Notes: generated by a model from the sequence alone, not told the origin. Shown: positions 40,586 to 51,132, counted from the first letter of the stretch. The stretch: 64,000 nt of DNA from Pseudomonadota bacterium (GCA_023388355.1 JAEWGI010000068.1:28284-92283); one strand, 5' to 3'. A program made the numbers and translations.

Positions 40586-41785
40586 TCAGCGCTTGTTGCG
40601 CACCGGAATATTCATTTCTTCCGGCTTGATTTCGCGCACCAGCTCCGGCACGCCCCAGGCGAAGGCCGGATCGGACTTGATCTTGAAGTGGTACATGCTC
40701 TGCATCGCCTGATGGTCTTCCTTCCGGAAGGTCATCTTGCCCTTGGGCGTGTCGAAGCTCATGCCTTCCATGGCCGAGATGAGCTTGTTGGCGTCGGTCT
40801 CGGCGTTGGTCTTCTTCAGCGCGGACACGATGGCCATCGCCGCGGTGAAGCCACCCGCGGTGAAGAAGTCCGGCGGCGACTTGAACTGCTTGTAGTGGGC
40901 CGCGACCATGGCCTCGTTCACCGGGTTCTTCGGGATGCCGAAGTAGTAGTAGGTGGCGCCTTCCATGCCGGGGAACTGCTTGTACGACACCATGGCCGGC
41001 AGGATGTTGCCGCCGGTGGCCACGTCGATGCCGTAGCGCTGCTTGAGGTTCTGCGCCGCCAGGGCGTTGAACGGCGGCGTGGCGCCGGCCCAGACCACCG
41101 CGATGAACTTGCGGCCGGGCTTGTCCTTGAGCTGGTCGACCACGCGCTGGATGCCGGCGGTGAAGTCGGTGGTGTTGGGCGGCAGGTATTCCTCGTGGAC
41201 CACCTTGGCCTTCTTCAGCGCTTCCTTGAAGGCCTTGATGCCGTCGCGGCCGAAGGCGTAGTCCTGCGCCAGCGTCGCGATGGACACGCCGTCCTGGTCC
41301 GCCACCGCGGCGTTGCTGGCCGCGTCCTGCGAGCTGTTGCGGCCGGTGCGGAAGATGTACTTGTTCCACTTGTCGCCGGTGATGGCGTCGGCCACGGCAG
41401 GCTCGACCAGCAGGATCTTCTTGTACTCCTCGGCCACCGGCAGCATGGCCAGGGCCACGGCACTGGAGGTCGGGCCGACGGCCAGGTCCACCTTGTCGTC
41501 GCCGTAGGCGGTGGCCAGCAGGCTCTTGCCCACGTCGGGCTTGCCCTGGTCGTCCTTCTCGATCAGCACGATCTTGCGGCCATTGACCGTCATCGTGCCG
41601 CCGGTGGCGTAGTCCAGGCCCATCAGCAGGCCGGTCTGGGTCTGCTTGCCGTAGGCCTCGAGCGGGCCGGTACGGCTGTAGATGTGGGCGATCTTGATGT
41701 CGCCCTTGGACTGGGCGACGGCGAAGGGAGTGGCGAAGGCCGAGGCGGCCAGCGCGGCGAGAGCGACCCAGGTGCGTCGTTGCAT
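40586..41785 (-). CDS. livK: Periplasmic substrate-binding protein of the Liv-type ABC transporter
   Basis: A 399-residue type I periplasmic binding protein (Peripla_BP_6). The signal peptide is residues 1-24 (cut after FAVAQ). Mature start DIKIAHIYSRTGPLEAYGKQTQTG is followed by GPTSSAVALAM, a ligand-loop region RNSSQDAASNAAVA and TTDFTAGIQRVVDQL. It has a strong ribosome binding site (AGGAGACAAC before ATG 41785). It is transcribed from a sigma-54-type promoter (41825-41840). Members bind branched-chain amino acids, amides, urea or aromatic acids; the ligand here is unknown. Confidence 0.93.
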   Translation of the reverse strand: MQRRTWVALAALAASAFATPFAVAQSKGDIKIAHIYSRTGPLEAYGKQTQTGLLMGLDYATGGTMTVNGRKIVLIEKDDQGKPDVGKSLLATAYGDDKVDLAVGPTSSAVALAMLPVAEEYKKILLVEPAVADAITGDKWNKYIFRTGRNSSQDAASNAAVADQDGVSIATLAQDYAFGRDGIKAFKEALKKAKVVHEEYLPPNTTDFTAGIQRVVDQLKDKPGRKFIAVVWAGATPPFNALAAQNLKQRYGIDVATGGNILPAMVSYKQFPGMEGATYYYFGIPKNPVNEAMVAAHYKQFKSPPDFFTAGGFTAAMAIVSALKKTNAETDANKLISAMEGMSFDTPKGKMTFRKEDHQAMQSMYHFKIKSDPAFAWGVPELVREIKPEEMNIPVRNKR

Positions 41786-41824
41786 GTTGTCTCCTGTTTG
41801 AAACTGCAAACCCGCGCTGGCGTT

Positions 41825-41840
41825 TGCACGGCGCGTGCCA
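41825..41840 (-). promoter_or_regulatory. Sigma-54 promoter of the livK operon
   Basis: Reading leftward the bases are TGGCACG-CGCC-GTGCA, matching the -24/-12 consensus TGGCACG-N4-TTGCA at all but one position, with correct GG to GC spacing. It lies 40 bases ahead of the livK ATG. A sigma-54 activator is encoded directly upstream. Confidence 0.85.
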
Positions 41841-41899
41841 GCGCGCAAGTCCTTGATTTTCAAGACCTTGCGGTCCTGAAGCCTGACGAGTTGTTTACG

Positions 41900-41925
41900 A
41901 ATCAGACAATGCGGATGTCTGATTT

Positions 41926-41941
<16 letters not shown>
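41900..41941. promoter_or_regulatory. Two dyads, likely activator (enhancer) sites for livK
   Basis: Dyad 1 is AATCAGACA-(7)-TGTCTGATT (41900-41924), with perfect 9-bp arms. Dyad 2 is TCAGGCATATGTCTGA (41926-41941), with one mismatch. They share the TCAGACA half-site and lie about 75-95 bases upstream of the sigma-54 promoter, the usual place for enhancer-binding activators. Dyad 2 lies inside the last codons of the activator gene itself. Confidence 0.75.
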
Positions 41942-43389
<1,448 letters not shown>

Positions 43390-43420
43390 GGGCGCAGATG
43401 GTAGCGCCCGGGCCGGGTTC

Positions 43421-44929
43421 CTAGCCCACCGCGGCGGCGCGCCGGCGGCTGCGCGCGCGCATCACGCGCGGCAGCAGCACCACCGCCAGCACGATGACCA
43501 GCAGCGCCAGCGACATCGGCCGCTGCAGGAACACCAGGAAACTGCCCTCCCCGATCGACACCGCGTTGCGCAGCTGCGCCTCGGCCAGCGGGCCCAGGAT
43601 CATGCCCACCACCACCGGCGCGGTCGGGAAGTCGAAGCGGCGCATCGCCACGCCCAGGAGGCCGATGCCGTAGAGCAGCACCAGGTCGAAAGCGCTCTGC
43701 CGCATGCCGTAGGCACCGACGGTCGCGAAGATCAGGATGCCTGCGTACAGCTGCGGCTTGGGGATCTTCAGCAGCTGCACCCAGATCTTCACCATCGGCA
43801 GGTTGAGCACCAGCAGCATCACGTTGCCGATGTAGAGCGACGCGATCAGCGCCCACACCAGCGCGGCCGAGCTGGTGAACAGCTGCGGACCCGGCTGGAT
43901 GCCGTAGTTCTGGAAGGCGCCCAGCAGGATGGCGGTGGTGTTCGAGGTCGGGATGCCCAGCGTCAGCAGCGGGATCAGCGCGGCGGTCACGCTGGCGTTG
44001 TTGGCGGCTTCGGGACCCGCCACGCCTTCGATGGCGCCCTTGCCGCCGAACTCGGCCAGGTCCTCGCCCTTGGCCAGCTTCTTCTCGGCGGCGTAGCTGA
44101 GGAAGGTCGGGATCTCGGTGCCGCCCGCCGGGATGCAGCCGAACGGCGCGCCGATGGCGGTGCCGCGCAGCCAAGCGGGGATGGACCGTTTCCAGTCGCG
44201 CCCGCTCATGTAGACCCGGCTCATGGCGTTCTGCGTCTCGTGCGTGCGACCCTCGTACATCGCGGCGTACATCACCTCCGCGACGGCGAACAGGCCGACC
44301 GCGACCAGCACGATCTCGACGCCGTCGAGCAGCTCCGGCACGCCCAGCGTGTAGCGCGGCTGGCCGGAGATCTGGTCCAGGCCGATGCAGCCGACCGCCA
44401 GCCCCAGCAGCAGCGCCGCGATGCCGCGCAGCGTGCTCTTGCCGAGCACCGCGCTCACCGTGGTGAAGGCCAGCACCATCAGCATGAAGTACTCGGGTGG
44501 GCCGAGCTTGACCGCGAAGTCCGCCACCGCCGGCGCGAACAGCGTGACGACCACCGTGGCGATGGTGCCCGCGACGAACGAGCCGATGGCCGCCGTCGCC
44601 AGCGCCTGGCCCGCGCGGCCGCTCTTGGCCATGCGGTTGCCCTCCATGGCCGTGACCATGCTGGCCGTCTCGCCGGGCGTGTTCAGCAGGATCGAGGTGG
44701 TGGAGCCGCCGTACATCGCGCCGTAGTAGATGCCGGCGAAGAAGATCATCGACGCGGTGATGTCCACCTTGGCGGTGATCGGCAGCAGCATCGCCACGGC
44801 GACCGCCGGGCCGATGCCGGGCAGCACGCCGACGGCGGTGCCGAGCGCGCAGCCGACGAAGGCCCACACCAGGTTGATCGGCGAGATGGCGGTGGCGAAG
44901 CCCTGCAGCAGGGCGTTGAGGATGTCCAT
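43421..44929 (-). CDS. tctA: Tripartite tricarboxylate transporter, large membrane subunit TctA
   Basis: A 502-residue permease with about 12 helices. Signatures are [19 protein letters not shown] near residue 37, [15 protein letters not shown] near 74, and the symmetry-related [19 protein letters not shown] with [15 protein letters not shown] in the second half. It is driven by sodium or proton gradient together with TctB and the binding protein TctC. ATG 44929 overlaps the tctB stop. Confidence 0.94.
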   Translation of the reverse strand: MDILNALLQGFATAISPINLVWAFVGCALGTAVGVLPGIGPAVAVAMLLPITAKVDITASMIFFAGIYYGAMYGGSTTSILLNTPGETASMVTAMEGNRMAKSGRAGQALATAAIGSFVAGTIATVVVTLFAPAVADFAVKLGPPEYFMLMVLAFTTVSAVLGKSTLRGIAALLLGLAVGCIGLDQISGQPRYTLGVPELLDGVEIVLVAVGLFAVAEVMYAAMYEGRTHETQNAMSRVYMSGRDWKRSIPAWLRGTAIGAPFGCIPAGGTEIPTFLSYAAEKKLAKGEDLAEFGGKGAIEGVAGPEAANNASVTAALIPLLTLGIPTSNTTAILLGAFQNYGIQPGPQLFTSSAALVWALIASLYIGNVMLLVLNLPMVKIWVQLLKIPKPQLYAGILIFATVGAYGMRQSAFDLVLLYGIGLLGVAMRRFDFPTAPVVVGMILGPLAEAQLRNAVSIGEGSFLVFLQRPMSLALLVIVLAVVLLPRVMRARSRRRAAAVG

Positions 44930-45441
44930 CAGATCCACCCCGTCCCGGTCAGGCCCGGCAGGTTGATGCCGAGGAATTGCGTGAACAGCCAGAACACTGG
45001 CGCCGAGATCAGGAAGCCGGTGACCAGGTCTATGAGCAGCGCCCGGGGCGTGCCCGCCGCCTGGCCGGAGGCGCGCTTGAGCCCCTGCACCGCGAGCATG
45101 TAGCAGAGCGTGCAGGCGAGGATGAAGCCGATGCGGGTGATGAGCGCCGCGTTGGCGAGCAGGCCGGCGGTGATCCACGCCAGGCCCGGCCAGAACGCGC
45201 GGTCCGCGCCCGAGGGCTCGTCCATCGCGCGGAATCCGCCGGTGAGCGCCTCGCGCAGGATCATCACGCCGCAGATCACCAGCCCGACGGCGACCAGCCA
45301 GGGCAGGAAGTTCGGTCCCACGCCGCCGTAGCCGGCCGCCGCGGGGATCACCAGCGCCCCGGCGGCCAGGGCGGCCCCCAGGAGCAATACGCCGGCGCCC
45401 ACCGCCACCTGGGTGGGCTCCGCCTTGTTCGTCTTGTTCAT
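44929..45441 (-). CDS. tctB: Tripartite tricarboxylate transporter, small membrane subunit TctB
   Basis: A 170-residue protein with four predicted helices (residues about 13-35, 43-63, 88-108 and 145-165). TctB proteins conserve little sequence; GYGGVGPNFLPWLVAVGLVI is the recognisable part. Its identity rests on size, topology and position between tctC and tctA. Confidence 0.88.
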   Translation of the reverse strand: MNKTNKAEPTQVAVGAGVLLLGAALAAGALVIPAAAGYGGVGPNFLPWLVAVGLVICGVMILREALTGGFRAMDEPSGADRAFWPGLAWITAGLLANAALITRIGFILACTLCYMLAVQGLKRASGQAAGTPRALLIDLVTGFLISAPVFWLFTQFLGINLPGLTGTGWI

Positions 45442-45474
45442 CTGCTTGTCTCCTGGCCGGCGCACACGATCAAA

Positions 45475-45501
45475 CTGAAAACGCCCGGCAGGGCCGGGCG
45501 T
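45475..45501 (-). terminator. Terminator/attenuator between tctC and tctB
   Basis: On the minus strand an 8-bp stem ACGCCCGG / CCGGGCGT (45481-45501) is followed by TTTT. It falls between tctC and tctBA, paralleling the livK-livG hairpin. Partial termination would favour the binding protein. Confidence 0.65.
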
Positions 45502-45522
45502 GATGGGGTTCGCCGAGATGGG

Positions 45523-46476
45523 TCAGACCATGCCGGACTTGACCATCGTGGCGCGCAGGCTGGCGAACTCGTCGTCGACGAACTTCTCGAACGCCGGGCC
45601 GCTCAGGACGGCCGGGGTCCAGTCGTTCTTCTCGAGCGACTCCTGCCAGCTCTTGGTCTTGATCGCGGCCAGCACCATGTCGGTGACCTGCTTCTTCTGC
45701 GCGTCGGTGATGCCGGGGGCGGCGTACACGCCGCGCCAGTTGCCGATCTCGACGTCGATGCCCTGCTCCTTCAGCGTGGGCACGTCGTTCAGGCGCTTGG
45801 CGGACGTCACGGCGATCGGCTTCATCTTGCCGGCCTTGATGTACTCGGCGAACTCGGAGAAGCCGCTGCCGCCGACGGTGACGTTGCCGCCCAGGATGGC
45901 GGCGGTGGCCTCACCGCCCCCACGGAACGCGACGTAGTTGATCTTGGACGGATCGACGCCGACCTTCTGCGCGATCATGGCCGCGGCGATGTGCTCGGTG
46001 GAGCCGCGCGAACCGCCGCCCCACTTCACGCTGCCGGGGTCCTTCTTCAGCTGGGCCACGACGTCGGCCATGGTCTTGAACTGCGAATTGGACGGCAGCA
46101 CGAACACGTTGTACTCGCTGGTCAGGCGCGCGATCGGCGTGGCCTGCGAGAGGTTCACCGGCGGCTTGCCGGTGATGATGCCGCCCAGCATCACGGCGCC
46201 CATCACCATCAGCGCGTTCGGGTCGCCCTTGCTGGCGTTGACGAACTGGGCCAGGCCCAGCGCGCCGGCGGCGCCGCCCTTGTTCTCGTAGGCGACGCTG
46301 TCGGCCACCTTGGCTTCCTGCAGGGCCTTGCCCAGGGCGCGGCCGGTGGTGTCCCAGCCGCCGCCGGGGTTGGCGGGGATCATCATCTTGACGTTGGCGG
46401 CGGCGCGGGCCGACAGCGGCAGCGCGCCGGCGGCGGCCAGCGCGGCCAGGGTCTTCAGGAAGGTGTCACGACGCAT
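45523..46476 (-). CDS. tctC: Tripartite tricarboxylate transporter binding protein TctC
   Basis: A 317-residue Bug-family periplasmic receptor. The export signal has a twin-arginine-like RRDTFLKTL and is cut near ARAAA. Domain markers: MMIPANPGGGWDTTGRALGKALQ, NKGGAAGALGLAQF, GGGSRGSTEH, and ATAAILGGNVTVGGSGFSEF. First gene of tctCBA, divergent from the tctD regulator 118 bases away. The ligand is a citrate-like carboxylate by family analogy. Confidence 0.93.
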   Translation of the reverse strand: MRRDTFLKTLAALAAAGALPLSARAAANVKMMIPANPGGGWDTTGRALGKALQEAKVADSVAYENKGGAAGALGLAQFVNASKGDPNALMVMGAVMLGGIITGKPPVNLSQATPIARLTSEYNVFVLPSNSQFKTMADVVAQLKKDPGSVKWGGGSRGSTEHIAAAMIAQKVGVDPSKINYVAFRGGGEATAAILGGNVTVGGSGFSEFAEYIKAGKMKPIAVTSAKRLNDVPTLKEQGIDVEIGNWRGVYAAPGITDAQKKQVTDMVLAAIKTKSWQESLEKNDWTPAVLSGPAFEKFVDDEFASLRATMVKSGMV

Positions 46477-46594
46477 GAGCTTGTCTCCTTGTTCGATCGG
46501 TGAACGACCGGATGATGCGCCGCGCTCCTGTCAATCGGCTGTCCGGGGCATTGGGGAAACTACTCACATTTCCCACTGATACGCTGCGCCACCC

Positions 46595-47269
46595 ATGAAG
46601 CTCCTGCTCGTCGAAGACGACGCCTCCATGCGCACCACGCTCGAACGCTCGCTCTCGCGGCGCGGGATGCAGGTGCGCTCGTGCGGCGACGGCGGCCTGG
46701 CGCTGGCGGCCTGGTCGGCGTTCCAGCCTGATGTGGTGGTGCTGGACCTCAGCCTGCCCACGCTGGACGGCCTGCAGGTGCTGGAACAGGCCCGCCGCTC
46801 GGGACAGGCCGCGCCGGTGCTGCTGCTCACCGCCCGCGGCACGGTGGGCGACCGCGTGCTGGGACTGAACGCAGGCGCCGACGACTACCTGCCCAAGCCC
46901 TTCGACCTGGACGAACTCGAGGCGCGCCTGCGTGCGCTCGCCCGCCGCCGCTCGCCGGCCCCGGAACCCGCGCCCGCCGAGACCCAGGTCGGCCGCCTGC
47001 GGCTGGATCGGGCGATGGGCGCCTTCTACCTCGGCACGCAGGTGCTGGAGCTGACGCCGCGCGAGTCGGCGCTGCTGCAGGCGCTGTTCGCGCGGCCGGG
47101 CCATGCGGTCTCGAAGGAGAAGCTGTTCGAACTGGTGTTCCCCGGACAGGCCGACGTGCAGTACGAGGCGATCGAGGTGGTCGCCTACCGCCTGCGCAAG
47201 AAGCTGGCGGGCACCGGCGCCGCGCTGATGACGCTCAGAGGCCTGGGCTACCTGGTCAAGGACGAATGA
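46595..47269 (+). CDS. tctD: Two-component response regulator TctD
   Basis: A 224-residue OmpR-family regulator. The receiver has acidic Glu7, Asp8 and Asp9, phospho-acceptor Asp51 (VVLDLSLPTLDG), and Lys in YLPKPFDLDELEARLR. The winged-helix DNA-binding domain covers residues 130-224 (LTPRESALLQALFARPGHAVSKEKL, RKKLAGTGAALMTLRGLGYLV). Divergent from tctCBA, which it presumably activates. Its stop overlaps the kinase start by four bases. Confidence 0.93.
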   Translation: MKLLLVEDDASMRTTLERSLSRRGMQVRSCGDGGLALAAWSAFQPDVVVLDLSLPTLDGLQVLEQARRSGQAAPVLLLTARGTVGDRVLGLNAGADDYLPKPFDLDELEARLRALARRRSPAPEPAPAETQVGRLRLDRAMGAFYLGTQVLELTPRESALLQALFARPGHAVSKEKLFELVFPGQADVQYEAIEVVAYRLRKKLAGTGAALMTLRGLGYLVKDE

Positions 47270-48690
47270 AGCCGCTGTCGCTGCGGCGCTACCTGCTGCT
47301 GGGCATCCTGATGCCGGTGCTGCTGCTGATCGCCGCCAACGGCGTCAGCCTGTACCGGCAGGCCCTGCAGGCGGTGAACACCGCCTACGACCGCACCCTG
47401 CTCGCCTCGGCCAAGGTGATCGGCGAGCAGCTGGACGTGGAGGGCTACGACTCGCACGCGCAGCTGCGCGCCACCGTGCCCTATTCGGCGCTGGAAGCCT
47501 TCGAGGCGGACAATCGCAGCCGGCTCTTCTACCGCGTCTCGAGCCTGCAGGGCGAATTGGTCTCGGGCTTCGACGACCTGCCGTTCTGGCGCGGCCAGCT
47601 TCCGGCCAAGCCGCCCTATTCCGCGCTGGTGGACTTCTACGACGAGCGCTTCCGCGACAGCGACGTGCGGGTCGCCGTGCTGCTGCAGCCGGTGGCCAGT
47701 TCGCATGGCCGCGGCATGGCGGTGGTCCAGGTGGCCGAGACGCTGGAGCTGCGCCGCACGCTGGCGCGGCAGATCCTGGTGGACACGCTGTGGCGGCAGG
47801 CCCTTCTCGTCGCCGTGATCGCGCTGGTGGTGATGGTGGTGGTGCAGCGCGCCATCCGCCCGGTGCGGCGGCTGACCGGCGAGCTGCAGGCGCGGCCCGA
47901 GGGCGACCTCACGCCCATCGTCGCCGACGACGCGCCGCGCGAACTGCTGCCGCTGGTGGACGCCACCAACGGCGTGATGGCGCGCCTCGCGCAGCTGCTC
48001 GAACACCAGAAGCGCTTCGTGCGCGATGCCGCGCACCAGCTGCGCACGCCGCTGGCCGTGCTCAAGACCCAGGTGCAGTCGGCGCAGCGCGGCGACGTCG
48101 AGCCGCGCCAGGCGCTCGACGAAGTCGGCGCCACGGTCGAGCGCGCGACCGCGCTGGCCAACCAGATGCTGTCGCTGGCCAAGGTCGAGCAGCTGCGCCA
48201 GCAGGCCGATGCGCCGGCCACCGACATGGCGGAAGTGGTCCGCTCCGTGGCGCTCGAGCTGTCGCCGCTGATCGCCGAGCGCAACCTCGACTTCGACATC
48301 GACACCCGGCCCGCGCCGGTGCGCGCCCACGACTGGATGCTGCGAGAGCTCACCCGCAACCTGCTGCACAACGCCATCCGGCACGGCCGCGAAGGCGGAT
48401 CGCTGAGCGTGCGACTGGTGACCGATCCGCGCTCGCTGGCGCTGACCCTCTCGGACAGCGGGCCGGGCATCGGCGGCGAACTGCGCCAGCGGCTCTTCCA
48501 GCCGTTCGCGGCCGGCGACGTGCGCAGCGGCAGCGGGCTCGGGCTGGTCATCTGTGCCGAGATCGTCCGCGCGCTCGACGGCAGCATCGTGCTCGAGAAC
48601 CGCGAGCGGCATGGCCATGTCGAAGGACTGGATGCCACGGTGCGATTGCCGTTGGCTACGATGGAGACGAATGGAACGCCTCAGGATTGA
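47266..48690 (+). CDS. tctE: Sensor histidine kinase TctE
   Basis: A 474-residue membrane kinase. Two transmembrane helices (about 11-31 and 176-196) flank a periplasmic sensor domain that presumably detects tricarboxylates directly or with TctC. HAMP linker, then the H-box RFVRDAAHQLRTPLAVLKTQ, N-box LTRNLLHNAIRHGREGG, and G-boxes SDSGPGIGG and GSGLGLVICAEI. It phosphorylates TctD. Its last 20 bases overlap the S4-domain gene. Confidence 0.93.
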   Translation: MKPLSLRRYLLLGILMPVLLLIAANGVSLYRQALQAVNTAYDRTLLASAKVIGEQLDVEGYDSHAQLRATVPYSALEAFEADNRSRLFYRVSSLQGELVSGFDDLPFWRGQLPAKPPYSALVDFYDERFRDSDVRVAVLLQPVASSHGRGMAVVQVAETLELRRTLARQILVDTLWRQALLVAVIALVVMVVVQRAIRPVRRLTGELQARPEGDLTPIVADDAPRELLPLVDATNGVMARLAQLLEHQKRFVRDAAHQLRTPLAVLKTQVQSAQRGDVEPRQALDEVGATVERATALANQMLSLAKVEQLRQQADAPATDMAEVVRSVALELSPLIAERNLDFDIDTRPAPVRAHDWMLRELTRNLLHNAIRHGREGGSLSVRLVTDPRSLALTLSDSGPGIGGELRQRLFQPFAAGDVRSGSGLGLVICAEIVRALDGSIVLENRERHGHVEGLDATVRLPLATMETNGTPQD

Positions 48691-49093
48691 CAAGTGGCTG
48701 TGGAGCGCGCGCTTCTACAAGACGCGCACGCTGGCGGCGGAAGAGATCGGCAAGGGCCGGGTCGAGATCAACGGCCAGGAAGCCAAGGCCGCGCGCGAGG
48801 TGAAGGTGGGCGACACCGTGGCGGTGCGCCGCGAAGCCGTCACGCGGACCGTGGTGGTCAAGGGCCTGTCGAACATGCGCGGGCCGGCGCCGGTGGCGCA
48901 GCAGCTGTACGAGGAAACGCCGGAGAGCCTGAAGGCGCGCGAGGAAGCGGCCCGGCAGCGCCGCTACGCGCCCGAGCCGGCGCTGTCCATCGAGCACGGC
49001 CGGCCCACCAAGCGCGGCCGCCGCGAGCTCGACCAGGCGCAGCACGGCTGGGGCGACCGCTGGAGCGCGTCGATCGACGATCCGGACGACTGA
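48671..49093 (+). CDS. hslR: S4-domain RNA-binding protein, Hsp15 type
   Basis: A 140-residue protein with an N-terminal S4 RNA-binding fold (RIDKWLWSARFYKTRTLAAEEIGKGRVEINGQ) and a basic C-terminal tail (residues 95-130). In E. coli Hsp15 binds free 50S subunits carrying a nascent chain and helps recycle them. The ATG at 48671 lies inside the end of tctE, so it may be translated by coupling though functionally unrelated. Confidence 0.88.
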   Translation: MERLRIDKWLWSARFYKTRTLAAEEIGKGRVEINGQEAKAAREVKVGDTVAVRREAVTRTVVVKGLSNMRGPAPVAQQLYEETPESLKAREEAARQRRYAPEPALSIEHGRPTKRGRRELDQAQHGWGDRWSASIDDPDD

Positions 49094-49097
49094 GCGC

Positions 49098-49742
49098 TCA
49101 GCGCGCGCGGAGCCGGCGCCGCAGCTCGGCCACGGCGCTGTGCACCGTGGTGAGCACCGGCACCCCGCAGGCCTGTTGCACCACGTCGCGGGCCCGCGCC
49201 AGGCTGAACTGCGCGAGCGCGATGCGGGTGCAGCCCTGGTCCACCAGCCGCCGCGCGGCCGATGCCACCAGGGCGTCGTGCCGCGCCGCGTCGCCGGCGT
49301 CGAGCGCTTGCAATGCCCCTTCGGCCAGGCCCGTGACGAGGTCGGTGCCGGCGGGGAATTCGGCCGGCATGGTGGCGAGCGTCGGCGCGAAGCTGGCCAC
49401 CAGGCCGATGCGCCCGCCGGCCGCGGCCGCCTCGGCCACCATGGCCTCGTTGGGCTTGAGCACCGGCACGCCCGGATTTGCGCGTGCCACCGCCTCGATG
49501 CACGGCCCGAAGGCGGAACAGGTGAAGAGGATGGCGTCGCAGCCGCAATCGACGGCGTAGGCCGCCAGCCGCCGGAAGCGATCGTGCATGGCATCGTCCA
49601 GGCCGCCCGCGCGGGCCAGGTCCGTCGACAGGCTGTCGTCCAGCAGGTTCATGCGCGCGGCCAGCGGCCATCCCGCGGCCATCGCCTCGTTCACCGGCGC
49701 CACCGAGTGGGCCAGCGCATGGATCAGCGCGATGCGTGTCAT
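49098..49742 (-). CDS. Asp/Glu racemase superfamily protein
   Basis: 214 residues of the aspartate/glutamate/hydantoin racemase fold. Two Cys-containing active-site motifs are visible: FTCSAFGP near residue 75 and the second-half region GCTRIALAQFSLA, where the usual second catalytic Cys appears to be replaced (AQFS). A missing second Cys suggests decarboxylase- or isomerase-like chemistry, as in arylmalonate decarboxylase, and not simple two-base racemisation. Substrate unknown; no pathway genes adjoin it. Confidence 0.75.
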   Translation of the reverse strand: MTRIALIHALAHSVAPVNEAMAAGWPLAARMNLLDDSLSTDLARAGGLDDAMHDRFRRLAAYAVDCGCDAILFTCSAFGPCIEAVARANPGVPVLKPNEAMVAEAAAAGGRIGLVASFAPTLATMPAEFPAGTDLVTGLAEGALQALDAGDAARHDALVASAARRLVDQGCTRIALAQFSLARARDVVQQACGVPVLTTVHSAVAELRRRLRAR

Positions 49743-49912
49743 GGCTACTCCGTTGTCGTTCGCGAACCTTGCGCACACGAATCCTGTCGGACATGTCCGA
49801 CAAGGGCGTCAGCCCAGGCCTCGATGCACTGTAGAGCGCAGCATTCCGTCACGTCATTGTCGTGATCCAGGACGATACTGGTGGGCTTGCAGCAGTAGAG
49901 GAGTCCATAAAC

Positions 49913-50104
49913 ATGCAAGAACGCAAGACCATCTCGATGCTCCAGCGCGTGCCCGTCATCCTGGCGGTCACTGCCGCGTCGTACGGCCTGCAGTTGCCGC
50001 CCAGCGTTGCCGGGCGTGCCGCGGGCCAGGGCATGAGCACCAGCAAGGTCATCACCCAGCCGCTGCTCACGGCGGCCAGGCCCGAGCGCAGACGCTCCGC
50101 TTGA
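49913..50104 (+). CDS. Small protein of unknown function (63 residues)
   Basis: A short frame starting at ATG 49913, with GAGGAG nine bases upstream and a clean rho-independent terminator 24 bases after its stop, so it looks like a real one-gene transcript. Residues 9-28 (SMLQRVPVILAVTAASYGLQ) are hydrophobic and may form a signal or single membrane helix; the tail is Thr/Arg-rich. No family recognised. Could also be a regulatory RNA with a chance frame. Confidence 0.5.
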   Translation: MQERKTISMLQRVPVILAVTAASYGLQLPPSVAGRAAGQGMSTSKVITQPLLTAARPERRRSA

Positions 50105-50127
50105 GAGCGCCAGCTCTTCATCCACGA

Positions 50128-50158
50128 AAGGCCGCCTTCGGGCGGCCTTCTGTTTTTC
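50128..50158 (+). terminator. Rho-independent terminator
   Basis: A 9-bp stem AAGGCCGCC / GGCGGCCTT (50128-50149) with TTCG tetraloop, then CTGTTTTT. It ends the small transcript at 49913-50104. It also abuts the stop of the opposing DUF1232 gene. Confidence 0.88.
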
Positions 50159-50574
50159 TAGCGGTTGCTCCACCAGGCCCACGCGGCCCAGCAGGCGGCG
50201 ATCCACAGCAGGACGATGACCACCGCGCCCGCCGCGCTGCGCGGCTTGCCCTCGTTCTTGCGCATCCATTCGTCGCCCTGCACGCGGCATTCGGCCATCA
50301 CCTCAGCCGGGATCATTCGCAGTGCCAGCCACATCAGCGCGGGCAGCAGCAGCACGTCGTCGACATAGCCGAGCACCGGGATGAAGTCGGGGACCAGGTC
50401 GATGGGGCTGAGCGCATACGCGACCACGAACACGCACAGGGCCTTGGCAGCGGGCGGCGTGCCCGGATGGCGCGAGGCGAACCACAGCGCGACGCCTTCC
50501 CGCTTGATGCCGCGTGCCCAATCGCGCAGGCGGGAAGAAAGCGGTTGTTCCACGCGCGGATTGTGCGGCAGCAT
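50158..50574 (-). CDS. DUF1232 / YkvA-like membrane protein
   Basis: A 138-residue protein with the DUF1232 signature SPIDLVPDFIPVLGYVDDVLLLPALMWLA at residues about 55-85, and a C-terminal membrane helix (about 117-134). Function of the family is unknown. It is divergent from cytochrome b561: the two start codons are only six bases apart. Confidence 0.85.
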   Translation of the reverse strand: MLPHNPRVEQPLSSRLRDWARGIKREGVALWFASRHPGTPPAAKALCVFVVAYALSPIDLVPDFIPVLGYVDDVLLLPALMWLALRMIPAEVMAECRVQGDEWMRKNEGKPRSAAGAVVIVLLWIAACWAAWAWWSNR

Positions 50575-50580
50575 GCGGGC

Positions 50581-51132
50581 ATGCCCGCCTGGTCCAACAG
50601 CTCGCAGCGCTATGGAGGGATCGCCATCCTCCTGCACTGGGGCATGGCCTTGCTGCTGCTCGCGCTCCTCGCGCTCGGTCTGTACATGGTGGCGCTGCCC
50701 GATGCCGGCTACGACCAGGTCAAGATCACGCTGATCCTGGTGCACAAGAGCCTGGGAATGATCGCGCTCGGCCTGGCGCTGGCTCGCATCGCGTGGCGTG
50801 CGTTCAATCCGCTGCCCGAACTGGCCGGCGCCCTGCCCGCCTGGCAGCAGCTCGCGGCGCGCGTGGTGCACCTGTGCTTCTATGCGCTGATGGTGCTGCT
50901 GCCGGTCACGGGCTGGCTGATGTCCTCAGCGGGCGGCTACCCCGTCCCGGTGTTCGGCTGGTTCAGCCTGCCGGACCTGGTCGGCCAGGACCCGCGGCTG
51001 TTCGAGGCCCTGATCGTGCTGCACCGCTGGCTGGCCGACGCGCTGCTCGCGCTGGCCGCACTGCACGCCGGCGCCGCGCTCGACCATCATTTCCGCCGGC
51101 GCGACGACACCCTCTCGCGCATGCTGCCCTGA
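50581..51132 (+). CDS. Cytochrome b561 family protein
   Basis: A 183-residue four-helix di-haem membrane protein related to E. coli CybB, which passes electrons between quinol and periplasmic acceptors. Haem-ligating His residues sit in each helix: LLHWGMALLL (first), LVHKSLGM (second), VVHLCFYALMVLLPVTGW (third) and VLHRWLADALLALAALHAG (fourth). The last 207 bases overlap antisense with the reading frame of the MCE gene. Confidence 0.9.
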   Translation: MPAWSNSSQRYGGIAILLHWGMALLLLALLALGLYMVALPDAGYDQVKITLILVHKSLGMIALGLALARIAWRAFNPLPELAGALPAWQQLAARVVHLCFYALMVLLPVTGWLMSSAGGYPVPVFGWFSLPDLVGQDPRLFEALIVLHRWLADALLALAALHAGAALDHHFRRRDDTLSRMLP

